Counted from the stretch's first letter, positions 38,777-48,377 are shown. The stretch is 64,000 bases of DNA from Bacillus sp. FJAT-45350 (GCF_002335805.1 NZ_NISU01000001.1:2860079-2924078); one strand, 5' to 3'. Notes: generated from the sequence alone by a model not told the origin. Numbers and translations are program-made.

Positions 38777-40735
38777 TCACCCCCTAATAGCAGTTTCTGA
38801 ATTACTATTTTTATCCCTTAACATTAAAACTACTTGCCAAATAATAATTAGGAGAAACAAACTAATTCCTATGAAATCCATTAAAAGAGTAGGCTCTATC
38901 ATGAGAAAAGCAATAATAATCAATAATCCCCTTTTTATCCAATTAACATTAGTTAGTAACCAACCTTGTAAACCACTGGCTAAAGATATAACTCCTATTA
39001 TTGCTGTAGTGACTGCTAAGAGAAATCCTCCCGTAAAAGAACCGTCGAATAACAATACTGGATGATAGATAAAGAAAAATGGTATGATAAAACCTGTTAA
39101 CCCAAGCTTCACTGCTGTATATGAAACTTGGTTCTCATTTGTATTAGCTATACCTGCCGCTACATATGATGCTAAAGCAACTGGTGGTGTTATGTTAGAG
39201 AGACATGCATACATAAGTACAAACATATGAGCAGCTATCGGTGTAACACCAAGTTGTATTAAAATTGGTGCAGAAACTGTTGCAACGATAACATATGCCG
39301 CAACTCCCGGAACCCCAAGTCCTAAGATAATACTCATCAACATGACTAATAACCCTGCTAGTAATAAACTTTCATTTACATATTGTAAGATTGTATAGCC
39401 AAGTGTTAATCCTAACCCTGTTAAGGATACTGTCCCAATTACAACTCCAATCGTTGCACAAGCCACACCAACCCCGACTGCACCCTTTGCACCCTCTTCT
39501 AAAGCCTGTATAATCTTTTTTAATCCCATTCTTGTTTCTTTTCGGAGCCAAGTAGAAACAATACAAGCAACAATAGAAAATACAGCAGCATATAAAGGGG
39601 TATATCCCATTAACAATAGTGTAATAAGAACAACAAGGGGGATAGACAGATGCCCTTGTTTCTTTAAGACTTCAACTACATTCGGTATATTTTCCTTCGC
39701 TATTCCTTTCAATCCAGAACGTTTAGCCTCAAGGTGCACAATCGTGATTACGCTTATATAATAAAGCAGCGCCGGTACAATCGCGGCTAACATTACAGTC
39801 GTATATGGTACACCAAGGTATTCTGCCATTACAAAGCCCGCTGCGCCCATAATCGGCGGCGCAAACTGACCACCAGTAGAAGCTACAGCTTCTACTGCTG
39901 CTGCAAATCTAGCCTTGTATCCATTTTTCTTCATTAGTGGGATGGTAATCGTCCCTGTAGTAGCTACATTGGCAAGCGCACTGCCATTTATCATCCCCAT
40001 TAAACTACTAGCAAGTACTGCCACTTTTGCAGGACCACCTGGTGAACGGCCAGCTATCGTTAAAGCAAGATCATTAATAAAGTTACTAAATCCACTAATT
40101 CTCAAAAATGCTCCAAACAAAATAAATAAAAAGACAAAAGTAGAAGATACTCCAATTGCAATACCTAAAATCCCTTGACTTCCCCAAAACATATGGTCAA
40201 TAATACGTTTAACTGAAAATCCACTATGCCCAAAATCACCCGGAATAACAGGTCCTATAAAGTTATAAAGGAGAAAAATTAGTGCTAATATAGCAAGATT
40301 ACCTACTATTCTTCTAGCAGCTTCAAAAACCATTAGAAGTCCTATTGCACCAAAAAAGTAATCAATTGTTTCTAAATATCCACCACGTAATACGATAGTG
40401 TTATAGTTTAATAATAAGTATCCAAAAGAAGTAATACTTAAAATAATAAAGACAATATCTAAAATTGGTGGTCTCTTCAGTTGTAACTGGGATTTCTTTG
40501 TCACAGGGAATAACAAAAATGTCATGGTTAAAAGAAAGATTATGTGAATAGCTCTTAAGCGTATTGCATCAATAGTTCCTGTACCTGCAGAATAAATTTG
40601 AAATATTGACCAGAAAACTGCAATAAATGCAACCAGTAGTGCCATTTTGCCAATATATTTCCTTAAGCGAGATTCACTATCATGATTTAATAAAAGCTCT
40701 TCACTTTTCTTATCCAAGGTCGTCTCTTTTGACAT
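38777..40735 (-). CDS. TRAP transporter permease, fused 4TM/12TM subunits
   Basis: 652 residues with about 17 membrane segments. N-terminal part corresponds to the small DctQ-like unit and the rest to the DctM-like unit, with VASTGGQFAPPIMGAAGFVM, GVPGVAAYVIVA and LSNITPPVALASYVA as family blocks. Uses a sodium or proton gradient to import the compound bound by the TAXI protein. First gene of the three-gene operon with the TAXI protein and pheA. Confidence 0.9.
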   Translation of the reverse strand: MSKETTLDKKSEELLLNHDSESRLRKYIGKMALLVAFIAVFWSIFQIYSAGTGTIDAIRLRAIHIIFLLTMTFLLFPVTKKSQLQLKRPPILDIVFIILSITSFGYLLLNYNTIVLRGGYLETIDYFFGAIGLLMVFEAARRIVGNLAILALIFLLYNFIGPVIPGDFGHSGFSVKRIIDHMFWGSQGILGIAIGVSSTFVFLFILFGAFLRISGFSNFINDLALTIAGRSPGGPAKVAVLASSLMGMINGSALANVATTGTITIPLMKKNGYKARFAAAVEAVASTGGQFAPPIMGAAGFVMAEYLGVPYTTVMLAAIVPALLYYISVITIVHLEAKRSGLKGIAKENIPNVVEVLKKQGHLSIPLVVLITLLLMGYTPLYAAVFSIVACIVSTWLRKETRMGLKKIIQALEEGAKGAVGVGVACATIGVVIGTVSLTGLGLTLGYTILQYVNESLLLAGLLVMLMSIILGLGVPGVAAYVIVATVSAPILIQLGVTPIAAHMFVLMYACLSNITPPVALASYVAAGIANTNENQVSYTAVKLGLTGFIIPFFFIYHPVLLFDGSFTGGFLLAVTTAIIGVISLASGLQGWLLTNVNWIKRGLLIIIAFLMIEPTLLMDFIGISLFLLIIIWQVVLMLRDKNSNSETAIRG

Positions 40736-40967
40736 ACGTACCTCCTGTGTTAAGATAGTGTAATTTTATGTTATAACTGTTGCCATACTATAAATAGTTT
40801 TTAAACAAACATACTTCTATGTATATTAGTTAGTTGTTGTTATATTCATGTTTGTACAATTTCATTTTTACATGTGGAGAAGCTCTACTCGATATGCAAT
40901 TATCTAGCCAAAACAGTCATAGTACACTATTCCACGGTAATGAACATCTAACAATTACAATCTGACA
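40736..40967. other. Intergenic region upstream of the TRAP operon
   Basis: About 230 bp that should hold the TRAP operon promoter; I see no gene, RNA or clear operator. Confidence 0.4.
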
Positions 40968-41004
40968 GACAAAAGCACTTGGATTTAATCCAAGTGCTTT
41001 TGTC
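40968..41004. terminator. Long perfect palindrome, terminator-like
   Basis: GACAAAAGCACTTGGATT faces its exact complement with one base between, giving a hairpin followed by TTATC/T-rich sequence on either side. It is downstream of the methyltransferase remnant on the minus strand. Confidence 0.7.
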
Positions 41005-41057
41005 TTATCAATTAATAGGCAAGATTATAGATCAAAAACCTCTCATTCGGATTTTCC

Positions 41058-41213
41058 TCATACAAACCTTTTAATTACCTCGTATTGTGAAAATAGTTGT
41101 TCAAGTGCGCTATATGGTGTTGGTTCATAACGATGATAATGCAATGAATCATGAAACCCCTTTTGCTTTTCGCATGTATTTATATTAAATAATTCATCAT
41201 ACTTTTCTTCCAT
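41058..41213 (-). pseudogene. N-terminal fragment of a SAM-dependent methyltransferase
   Basis: A 51-codon frame with ATG behind GGAGGG. The sequence QKGFHDSLHYHRYEPTPYSA then LEQLF is what I remember at the N-terminus of a Bacillus class I methyltransferase family, in which it is followed by VDFGCGKGR. Here the frame instead ends in VIKRFV and stop, before any SAM-binding motif. Best explained as a truncated remnant; a functional mini-protein cannot be excluded because the RBS is intact. Confidence 0.5.
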
Positions 41214-41402
41214 TGATACCCTCCTGGTAAAAAAAGGATTATAAATTGATAGTACCTCCTTATAGAATAACTTGAATACGGAATCTTAGTAAAATCTGAT
41301 TCCATAGTTTTGTTTCTATATAAGAAGGTTTTTAAAGCTTTATGCGAAATAATATAAAGTAAAAACTTTTTATTATACTAACGTATGTTTAAGGAGGTAC
41401 TG

Positions 41403-42305
41403 ATGAATCAGTTAGAAATATTGCAGAGATTTACACAGCTTCAGCACCCATTTCTTGATCCAATAGCAGCAGTCCTTACATTTTTAGGAAATGAAGAATT
41501 TTACTTTATTATCTTGCCACTAATCTATTGGTGTGTTTCCAAATCAATCGGATTTAGGCTATTTTACATTTTTATCTTCTCTATCTATATTAATTCGTTA
41601 TTGAAAATTAGTTTTGCCGTGACAAGACCTATAGGAGTTGAAGGTGTAAATTCATTATTTGTAAGTTCTGCAGAAGTAGGTAGTCATTTTCCACACGACT
41701 CCTTTCCAAGTGGACATGCACAAGGCTCTGCAACACTTTGGGGCTATCTAGCATACATAAGTAGATCGACTGTATTTATTACCTTTGCAGGTAGTTTAAT
41801 TCTGCTTATCTCTCTATCAAGGCTTTACACAGGAGTACACTGGCCTTCAGATATTATCGTTGGGCTTGGTTTAGGGTTAGCTATTATTCTTATCTCTATC
41901 TATGTTACTAAATTTTTATCTAGCATTAGTATTGGTCTTCAATGGGTACTAGCAATTATCTTTCCTATTTTACTTGTATTCCTGTTCCCTGCAGAAGAAG
42001 GCTATAAATATGCAGGACTATTACTAGGGGCTGGTATTGGATACCTACTTGAAGGTAAATTTGTAAAAATGGAAATTAGCTCTAGTCTTACTCGTAAGGG
42101 ATTTGCCTTATTAATTGGACTAGGAGGTATGTTTGCTATCCAAATCGGTTTAAAAGTGATTTTCCCTGAAGCATTTATTTATGATTTTATCCGTTATGGT
42201 TTTATTGGTTTATGGGGTTTATTTGTCGCTCCTTTACTATTTGTCCTTCTTCATATTTATAAAGACGAGCAAAAAACGTTCCCGATGTATACTACTAGGT
42301 TATAA
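41403..42305 (+). CDS. PAP2-family membrane phosphatase
   Basis: 300 residues with several membrane helices. The acid-phosphatase triad is intact: KISFAVTRP (KX6RP), PSGHAQG (PSGH) and SRLYTGVHWPSD (SRX5HX3D). Acts on phosphatidic acid, undecaprenyl pyrophosphate or similar lipid phosphates at the outer membrane face. ATG 41403 follows AAGGAGG. The C-terminal half has four extra hydrophobic helices not present in minimal PAP2 proteins. Confidence 0.87.
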   Translation: MNQLEILQRFTQLQHPFLDPIAAVLTFLGNEEFYFIILPLIYWCVSKSIGFRLFYIFIFSIYINSLLKISFAVTRPIGVEGVNSLFVSSAEVGSHFPHDSFPSGHAQGSATLWGYLAYISRSTVFITFAGSLILLISLSRLYTGVHWPSDIIVGLGLGLAIILISIYVTKFLSSISIGLQWVLAIIFPILLVFLFPAEEGYKYAGLLLGAGIGYLLEGKFVKMEISSSLTRKGFALLIGLGGMFAIQIGLKVIFPEAFIYDFIRYGFIGLWGLFVAPLLFVLLHIYKDEQKTFPMYTTRL

Positions 42306-42307
42306 GT

Positions 42308-42369
42308 AAATAATACAAAAGAGAAGGCTCATTACATTACTGTAAAAGCCTTCTCTATTTGTATTATTT
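42308..42369. terminator. Bidirectional terminator between PAP2 and opuAC
   Basis: AAATAATACAAA plus AGAGAAGGCT pair with AGCCTTCTCT and TTTGTATTATTT; very long stem. Confidence 0.88.
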
Positions 42370-42385
42370 GTTGTTTTCCTAACTC

Positions 42386-43273
42386 TTACTTACCTAACAT
42401 CTCATCTACTTTATCACGGTTTTCATCAACCCATTGTTGAGCTAATTCACTAAACGGTGTTCCATTTTCTTCGTTTTCAAACATCATTTCTTCTAAATCT
42501 GCAACATCGATACTCCATCTTGATAAGATTTCATATGCTTCCGGGTGTACCTCTTCTACACCTTTATAAGAGATAACATACACATTATCTGATTTAAAAT
42601 AATCCCCTTGGCCTTCTAAGAATTTAAGGTCAAATTGTGTAAACATTGAGTGAGGTCTCCAACCTAGAAAGACGATTGGATTTTCATTATTCAACGCACG
42701 CTTTGCTTCAGCCATCATAGCAGCTTCATTAGCAGAAACATACTCAAGACCATCTAAATTTAATTCCTCCATCATTTGTAGTGATGTTTCAGTCATTCCA
42801 GAACCAGCACTTAAACCAACGACACGATTATCATATTCTGCTTCGTTTCCAATTAAATCTTGAATTGAATCCTCTTCTACATATGATGGTACAACCCATC
42901 CTAATGGAACATCCTCATAACTTGTTGCTACTTTTTGCAAGTCATCTTCATATTGCTTCCATAGCTTTTCTTCCGTATATGGTAACCAAGCATCCATAAA
43001 GAAGTCGATTTCGTTATTTTTCATACCTAAGAAAATGATTGGTTGTTCTGCTTGACTCTCTGCTGTTTCATAACCAGCTTCTTCAAGGATTAACTTGGCA
43101 ATCTCTGTAGGAGCTTCTGTACTTGACCAGTACGACATCCCGAAAGTAACAGTTCCTTTTGATTCTTCCCCTGTTGTTCCTTCTGAACCATTACTTGTAT
43201 CTTCATTTCCACAACCTGCAAGTACAAATGTTAATGCTACTGCTGAGTACAATATTTTTTTAAACTTTTTCAT
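42386..43273 (-). CDS. opuAC: Glycine betaine/proline-type ABC transporter binding lipoprotein
   Basis: 295 residues, lipobox VLAGC (Cys21). The mature part TVTFGMSYWSSTEAPTEIAK and FFMDAWLPYTEE match OpuAC/ProX-like proteins whose Trp/Tyr residues form an aromatic box for quaternary ammonium groups. Anchored outside the membrane, it supplies the OpuAA/OpuAB importer. Last gene of the operon, separated from opuAB by a hydrolase gene. Exact ligand (betaine, choline, carnitine) is not certain. Confidence 0.87.
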   Translation of the reverse strand: MKKFKKILYSAVALTFVLAGCGNEDTSNGSEGTTGEESKGTVTFGMSYWSSTEAPTEIAKLILEEAGYETAESQAEQPIIFLGMKNNEIDFFMDAWLPYTEEKLWKQYEDDLQKVATSYEDVPLGWVVPSYVEEDSIQDLIGNEAEYDNRVVGLSAGSGMTETSLQMMEELNLDGLEYVSANEAAMMAEAKRALNNENPIVFLGWRPHSMFTQFDLKFLEGQGDYFKSDNVYVISYKGVEEVHPEAYEILSRWSIDVADLEEMMFENEENGTPFSELAQQWVDENRDKVDEMLGK

Positions 43274-43302
43274 TATAAATTCCTCCTAATATATTAAATC
43301 GA

Positions 43303-43986
43303 TTATTTTTGTTTGATGAGTGTTGCTTCATTATTTAACTTCGCAAATACATCTCTCATATTCTCTGGTGTAAAGTGCAACTCATCAGGTCTTGTTGATT
43401 CCCAAACGTAGTAGTCTTCACCTTTCAAGTTTTTGACCATTTCAACTGCGTCATATATTTTAATCCCGTATACCCAATTAGCCATGATTAGGATAGATGA
43501 CATGTGTGCTCCTTCATTCGTGGTTGCGCATATATCCTTTACTAGATTTATTTCGTAATCTCTGAAGTATCCATCAAATACAGTCGTCATTAAACAACCA
43601 TCTGTTACAAGTCCTCCAACCATTACATGCTCTACATCTAAGCTTCTTAATATAATATCTAAGCTTGTCTCATAGAAGCTGCTCCAACGAAACTTATCTA
43701 TCACTACTTCTCCCTCATTAGGAGCGATTTCATCCATCACTTCAATTGCGTCTGTACCCGTACAATAGAAAACTGGTTTTCCATCTTCTTTTCTTGGATC
43801 TTTATACGATAAGCCCTTGCCATCTGCTCTGTTGATGTGACGAGTGTAGATTACCGGAATGTTTTGAGAACGACATGCCTCTATTAGGTGCTTTGAATTT
43901 TCTATTACACTTTCAAGGTTTTGCACTCCGTATTGACTTTCTTTCTGGATGTCTATTAATACAAGTGCTGATTTTTTTAGATTCAT
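43303..43986 (-). CDS. Isochorismatase-family cysteine hydrolase
   Basis: 227 residues with the family triad: Asp12 (LVLIDIQKE), Lys98 (VIDKFRWSSFY) and Cys131 (GLVTDGCLMTTVFDGYFRDY). The RWSSFYETSLD and CATTNEG segments resemble N-carbamoylsarcosine/amide hydrolases more than true isochorismatases. It lies inside the opuA operon between permease and binding protein genes with 30-55 nt spacings, so its substrate is probably an amide or carbamoyl compound related to what OpuA imports. That link is inference. Confidence 0.83.
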   Translation of the reverse strand: MNLKKSALVLIDIQKESQYGVQNLESVIENSKHLIEACRSQNIPVIYTRHINRADGKGLSYKDPRKEDGKPVFYCTGTDAIEVMDEIAPNEGEVVIDKFRWSSFYETSLDIILRSLDVEHVMVGGLVTDGCLMTTVFDGYFRDYEINLVKDICATTNEGAHMSSILIMANWVYGIKIYDAVEMVKNLKGEDYYVWESTRPDELHFTPENMRDVFAKLNNEATLIKQK

Positions 43987-44040
43987 ACCGCACTTCCTTC
44001 CCTCACTACTTTAATAATAAAACTTTTAACTATAAATCTT

Positions 44041-44871
44041 TTAACCCCGTTGTCCTATTCCTTGTGTAATTCTATCTAAAATGATTGCTAATACTACAAT
44101 TCCTAATCCACCAACTAAGCCTAACCCTACATTAACACTTGAAATTCCTGCAAGAACGACTGTACCTAGTCCTGGTGCTCCAATCATTGAAGCGATAACT
44201 GCCATAGAAAGTGCTAACATAATCGTTTGGTTAACACCAGCCATAATTGTTGGTATTGCCATAGGAAGCTGAACTTTAATCAACATTTGCCATGAAGTTG
44301 CACCAAAAGCACGTGATGCTTCTACTACATCTTCAGGAACCTGCTTGATTCCTAGTGCTGTCATACGAACAGCAGGTGGAGCCGCGAATACAAATGTTGA
44401 AATAACAGCTGGAACTCCTCCAAGTCCAAATAATAAAATTGCTGGAATTAAATAGACGAAACTTGGTAGAGTTTGCATAAAGTCTAAAATCGGTCTTACA
44501 ATTGCATCGACCCTTTTGGACTTTGCACTAAAGATTCCTATAGGAATACCAATAATAACGGCAAACAGCGTGGCGGTAATGACTATAGATAACGTTTGCA
44601 TTGCCGGTATCCATAAATTTACTGCCCCTAAATACAATGAACCTATTAATGTGAATATCGCAATTCCTCTTCCTGCAAATTTCCAAGCTAAGAATATAAG
44701 AATAATAGCCATGATTTCTGCCGGTATGAAGGTGAAAATATCTGATACGCCATTAATGAACCACCCAATAATGTTACTTAGTACATTAAAGAATCCTCCT
44801 AACAACGGAATTACCCAATTATCTACAAAATTGTTTGTCCACTGTTCTAACGGTAAATAAAAATAATTCAT
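44041..44871 (-). CDS. opuAB: Glycine betaine ABC transporter permease
   Basis: 276 residues, six to eight membrane helices, BPD permease loop (EASRAFGATSWQMLIKVQLP) that contacts the ATPase, as in OpuAB/ProW. N-terminal stretch FVDNWVIPLLGG matches the family. Starts 3 nt after the opuAA stop. Confidence 0.9.
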   Translation of the reverse strand: MNYFYLPLEQWTNNFVDNWVIPLLGGFFNVLSNIIGWFINGVSDIFTFIPAEIMAIILIFLAWKFAGRGIAIFTLIGSLYLGAVNLWIPAMQTLSIVITATLFAVIIGIPIGIFSAKSKRVDAIVRPILDFMQTLPSFVYLIPAILLFGLGGVPAVISTFVFAAPPAVRMTALGIKQVPEDVVEASRAFGATSWQMLIKVQLPMAIPTIMAGVNQTIMLALSMAVIASMIGAPGLGTVVLAGISSVNVGLGLVGGLGIVVLAIILDRITQGIGQRG

Positions 44872-44874
44872 TCA

Positions 44875-46068
44875 TTATTCTCCCCTATCCAGTTCTTTTC
44901 CTAAAGCAAGTCCTGATAAAATGGATACTCTTACTATAATACCCATTAATTTATTGTTATCGACAACTGCGATTGGGTATTTAGTTTCTGCTGCAATACC
45001 GATTAAATCATTTAAAGGTGTTTCAAGTGATGTTGTTTCAAAATCATTTTGAAGAACATCTTCTACCCATTTATCTTCATTTAGAGCTTTAATAGCAGCA
45101 TCAATAGTTAAAAGACCTTTAAGATTTTTTTCCTTGTCGACTACAAAAATACTAGATAACCCTGCCTCTTCCATTTTTCTAACTGCTACACGAGGGCCAT
45201 CTTTCCAAGTTGTAATGACATCAGGTTTTTTCATTACGTTTGAAGCTTGTAATACCTTTGAACGATCCACATCTTCAACGAAGCTTGAAACATAATCATT
45301 TGCTGGATTTTCAAGAATCTCCTCAGATGATCCGATTTGAACAATTGAACCATTTTTCATTATCGCAATTCGGTCCCCTAGCTTAAGGGCTTCATCTAAA
45401 TCATGTGTAATAAAAAGAATTGTTTTTCCTAGTTTATTTTGCAAATGTAATAGTTCATCTTGCATTTCTTTTCGAATTAACGGATCTAGTGCACTGAATG
45501 CTTCATCCATTAGTAAAATATCGCTATCATTTGCTAAAGCACGAGCTAGCCCAACGCGTTGCTGCATTCCACCACTAAGCTCACTTGGATAGCTATCTAC
45601 ATATCCTTTTAACCCTACATCCTCAATTGCCTTTTGCGCTTTCGCTTCTCGTTCTTCTTTTGGAACCCCTTGAACTTCTAAACCAAAAACAACATTTTGC
45701 AGGATTGTACGGTGAGGGAATAAAGCAAACTTTTGAAAAACCATTCCTAGCTTTGACCTTCTCGTTTTCATTAAATCTTCTTTATTCATTTTCGTGATGT
45801 CTTTACCGTCTATTAATACCTCTCCACCAGTAGGTTCAATTAAACGATTAATTAATCGTATTAACGTTGATTTTCCACTTCCAGACAGTCCCATAATCAC
45901 AAAGAATTCACCAGGCTTAACTGAAAAAGAAGCTCGATTTACACCTACAGTTAATCCTGTTTCTTCTAAAATTTTATCTTTGTCTTGCCCATCTTCTAAT
46001 CTTTTAATTCCTTCTTTAGGATTAGAACCGAAGATTTTTGTTAGATTACTAACTTTTATCTTATCCAT
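44875..46068 (-). CDS. opuAA: Glycine betaine ABC transporter ATPase with CBS domains
   Basis: 397 residues. ATPase domain with Walker A GLSGSGKST, signature LSGGMQQRVG, Walker B ILLMDEAFSALDP; C-terminal tandem CBS domains (about 280-395) that sense ionic strength in OpuA-type osmoregulated transporters. First gene of the opuAA-opuAB-hydrolase-opuAC operon. Confidence 0.92.
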   Translation of the reverse strand: MDKIKVSNLTKIFGSNPKEGIKRLEDGQDKDKILEETGLTVGVNRASFSVKPGEFFVIMGLSGSGKSTLIRLINRLIEPTGGEVLIDGKDITKMNKEDLMKTRRSKLGMVFQKFALFPHRTILQNVVFGLEVQGVPKEEREAKAQKAIEDVGLKGYVDSYPSELSGGMQQRVGLARALANDSDILLMDEAFSALDPLIRKEMQDELLHLQNKLGKTILFITHDLDEALKLGDRIAIMKNGSIVQIGSSEEILENPANDYVSSFVEDVDRSKVLQASNVMKKPDVITTWKDGPRVAVRKMEEAGLSSIFVVDKEKNLKGLLTIDAAIKALNEDKWVEDVLQNDFETTSLETPLNDLIGIAAETKYPIAVVDNNKLMGIIVRVSILSGLALGKELDRGE

Positions 46069-46135
46069 GAAACACGCCCCTTTCAGTCCATAAAATTACA
46101 GTATTCTTATATATAAACTTGGTTTAATTACTAGT

Positions 46136-46177
46136 AGAGGTTTCTAAAAAGTTTACTAAACCTTTTAGACAACCTCT
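46136..46177 (-). terminator. Terminator after the GbsR-type regulator gene
   Basis: AGAGGTT and TCTAAAA arms pair with TTTTAGA and AACCTCT; separates the regulator transcript from opuAA. Confidence 0.6.
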
Positions 46178-46178
46178 T

Positions 46179-46721
46179 CTACTTTTTCTCTCCTTCAATT
46201 GGAAAGTACTTAAATAACTCTCCACTTTCCATTGCATCAATAATTCGTTTTGTCCAGTCAAAGTAGATAAGCGTATCATTCATCAACTTTAAATCATGTA
46301 AAGCTTCTTCCTTCGCTTCCTCTGATTCGGTGTTATGAGCAACATCTTCTAATAATGGCTTGACCTTATCATTTGCCTTCATAATGATATTTCGTTCTAA
46401 CCTAATATTTTTAACAAAGAAACTAATAAAGTTTTTCACAAAGTCACGTTCGGCAATATAATGGTCTTTTCTGTCACCTTTTTTCCAAACTTTAATTATC
46501 ATCTCTGTATCTAGTAATTCTCTTAAGCCTGTACTTACACTACCTTTACTCATCGCAACTGCATCTTTTATTTCATCCAATGACATAGATTTTTTTGAAA
46601 AATATAAAACACCGTATATTCGACCTACTGAAGGTGTAACACCATAAATGACCATCGTTTGTGCAATTGAACTGATTAGTACATCTCTAGATTCTTCAAT
46701 CTTTTCAAGATCATTTTGCAA
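46179..46721 (-). CDS. GbsR/MarR-type transcriptional regulator
   Basis: 180 residues. Winged helix (SKKSMSLDEIKDAVAMSKGS then VSTGLRELLDTEMI) and C-terminal helices in the GbsR/OpcR manner; these repressors sense choline or betaine and control opu/gbs genes in Bacillus. TTG start with AGGGAGG 7 nt upstream. It sits directly upstream of opuAA on the same strand and has its own promoter and operator-like repeats. Likely represses itself and the opuA operon. Confidence 0.85.
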   Translation of the reverse strand: MQNDLEKIEESRDVLISSIAQTMVIYGVTPSVGRIYGVLYFSKKSMSLDEIKDAVAMSKGSVSTGLRELLDTEMIIKVWKKGDRKDHYIAERDFVKNFISFFVKNIRLERNIIMKANDKVKPLLEDVAHNTESEEAKEEALHDLKLMNDTLIYFDWTKRIIDAMESGELFKYFPIEGEKK

Positions 46722-46743
46722 TAGTATACCTCCCTTCAGGATT

Positions 46744-46789
46744 GTTCATTTATTTTAATTTGTTCAGTTTGTTCAAAACAAATTGAACA
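46744..46789. promoter_or_regulatory. Operator-like repeats of the GbsR-type regulator
   Basis: Four half-sites of the TGTTCA/TGAACA type: plus-strand TTGTTCA at 46742-46748, TTGTTCA near 46761, TTGTTCA near 46770 and inverted TTGAACA near 46784. The last two flank AAACAA and form TTGTTCAAAACAAATTGAAC. Located between the -10 and the start codon, where a repressor would block transcription. Confidence 0.5.
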
Positions 46790-46798
46790 TCTTGTTAT

Positions 46799-46827
46799 AT
46801 AGTATAACGTTTTGTTTATCTCGTCAA
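46799..46827 (-). promoter_or_regulatory. Promoter of the GbsR-type regulator gene
   Basis: Minus strand TTGACG, 17-bp spacer, TACTAT about 80 bp before the start codon, next to the operator-like repeats. Confidence 0.72.
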
Positions 46828-47003
46828 GTTTTTACAAAATATTTTCTCCCAACTCCAACAAAACTAATCATAGGTGTTTAAAAAGGATCTATTGTAATCA
46901 ATCCCTTGTGACTACATATGTCAAAGTAATATATTTTCGCTTATTTCAGGTTCGTTTATTCATTAAAAAAAAGAAGAAGTAGGAACCAATTGGCTCCTAC
47001 TTC

Positions 47004-48377
47004 TTATGTTAATTCTAATTGAACAACCGCTTCACAATGGTTTGTATGTGGGAACATGTCTACAGGTTGTACTTTTTTTGTTTTGTAGCCACCTTCTTCA
47101 AGGATATGTAGATCTCGAGCCAATGTCGCTGGGTTACAGGACACATAGACAATGCGTTTTGGCTTCATTTTCAGCATCGTTTGTAATAGTGCCTCGTCAC
47201 ACCCTTTTCTTGGTGGGTCTACAACAATGACGTCTGCCCTGATACCTTGAGCGTACCACCATGGAATAACTTTTTCAGCTTCTCCTACTGCAAAATCAAC
47301 ATTTTCTATGTGGTTTAACTTTGCATTACGCTTCGCATCATCTATTGCTTCTGGTACAATTTCAACGCCGTATACATGCTTTGTACGTTGAGCTAGAAAT
47401 AAAGAAATTGTCCCTATTCCACAATAGGCATCAATTACGGTTTCCGTTGTAGTTAGGTTTGCATACTCTAATGCTTTGTCATAGAGTACCTTCGTCTGTT
47501 CAGGATTTACTTGATAAAAAGAGCGTGCTGAAATAGCAAACTTAATATCTCCAATGTAATCATAGATGTACTCTTCACCAGAAAGAACAATCGTTTTCTC
47601 ACCAAATATTACATTTGTTCGGCGATTATTAATGTTTTGCACGATTGACTTTACTTGAGGTAATCGTTCTTGAATTTCTGCAATAATCTTCTTTTTGTGT
47701 GGAAGATCTTCACCTTTAGTTATAAGAACGACCATAACATCGCCAGTTACTAAACCATAGCGAGCAACAACATGTCTTAATGTGCCACGATGCTTTTGTT
47801 CATCATACCCACGAATTCCATTTTTCTCAGCAATATCTTTCACAGCTTGTACCACTTTATCATTCTCTTCATGCTGAATTAAGCAACTATCCATATTTAT
47901 AATATGGTGAGAACGTTCTTGGTAAAATCCTGCTACAAGCCCTCCCTCTCTATCAGCTACTGGTACTTGTGCTTTATTACGATAACGCCAAGGGTCTGTC
48001 ATACCAAGCGTAGGATGAACAGTAACATCTGTGATTTTCCCGATTCTTTCCAATACATCTCGTACTTGCTTCTGCTTTTGTACAAGCTGAGCTTCATAGC
48101 TCAGATGCTGTAATTGACAGCCACCGCACTGCTGATAGATTGGGCATGGTGGCTCCGTTCGATCGGTACTCATCTCGCTATATTCCATCACTCTACCAAA
48201 GCCGTAGCCCTTTTTTATTTTTACAACTTTGACCTTTGCCTTTTCACCAGGTAACGCTTTAGGAATAAACAGCGTAAATCCGTTCACCTTCGCAACCCCA
48301 GCCCCATCATGGGTTAAGTCCTCTATTGTAACTTCAACTATTTGATTTTTTTCTACAGGAGTTCCTTGTTTACTCAT
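47004..48377 (-). CDS. rlmCD: 23S rRNA (uracil-C5)-methyltransferase, RlmCD/RumA type
   Basis: 457 residues. N-terminal TRAM domain ([18 protein letters not shown]), a [4Fe-4S] ligand set starting at [15 protein letters not shown]-binding [16 protein letters not shown], and the catalytic cysteine in [13 protein letters not shown]. subtilis YefA (RlmCD) methylates both U747 and U1939. Which sites are modified here is assumed from that homologue. Neighbour dgkB matches the B. subtilis order. Confidence 0.88.
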   Translation of the reverse strand: MSKQGTPVEKNQIVEVTIEDLTHDGAGVAKVNGFTLFIPKALPGEKAKVKVVKIKKGYGFGRVMEYSEMSTDRTEPPCPIYQQCGGCQLQHLSYEAQLVQKQKQVRDVLERIGKITDVTVHPTLGMTDPWRYRNKAQVPVADREGGLVAGFYQERSHHIINMDSCLIQHEENDKVVQAVKDIAEKNGIRGYDEQKHRGTLRHVVARYGLVTGDVMVVLITKGEDLPHKKKIIAEIQERLPQVKSIVQNINNRRTNVIFGEKTIVLSGEEYIYDYIGDIKFAISARSFYQVNPEQTKVLYDKALEYANLTTTETVIDAYCGIGTISLFLAQRTKHVYGVEIVPEAIDDAKRNAKLNHIENVDFAVGEAEKVIPWWYAQGIRADVIVVDPPRKGCDEALLQTMLKMKPKRIVYVSCNPATLARDLHILEEGGYKTKKVQPVDMFPHTNHCEAVVQLELT

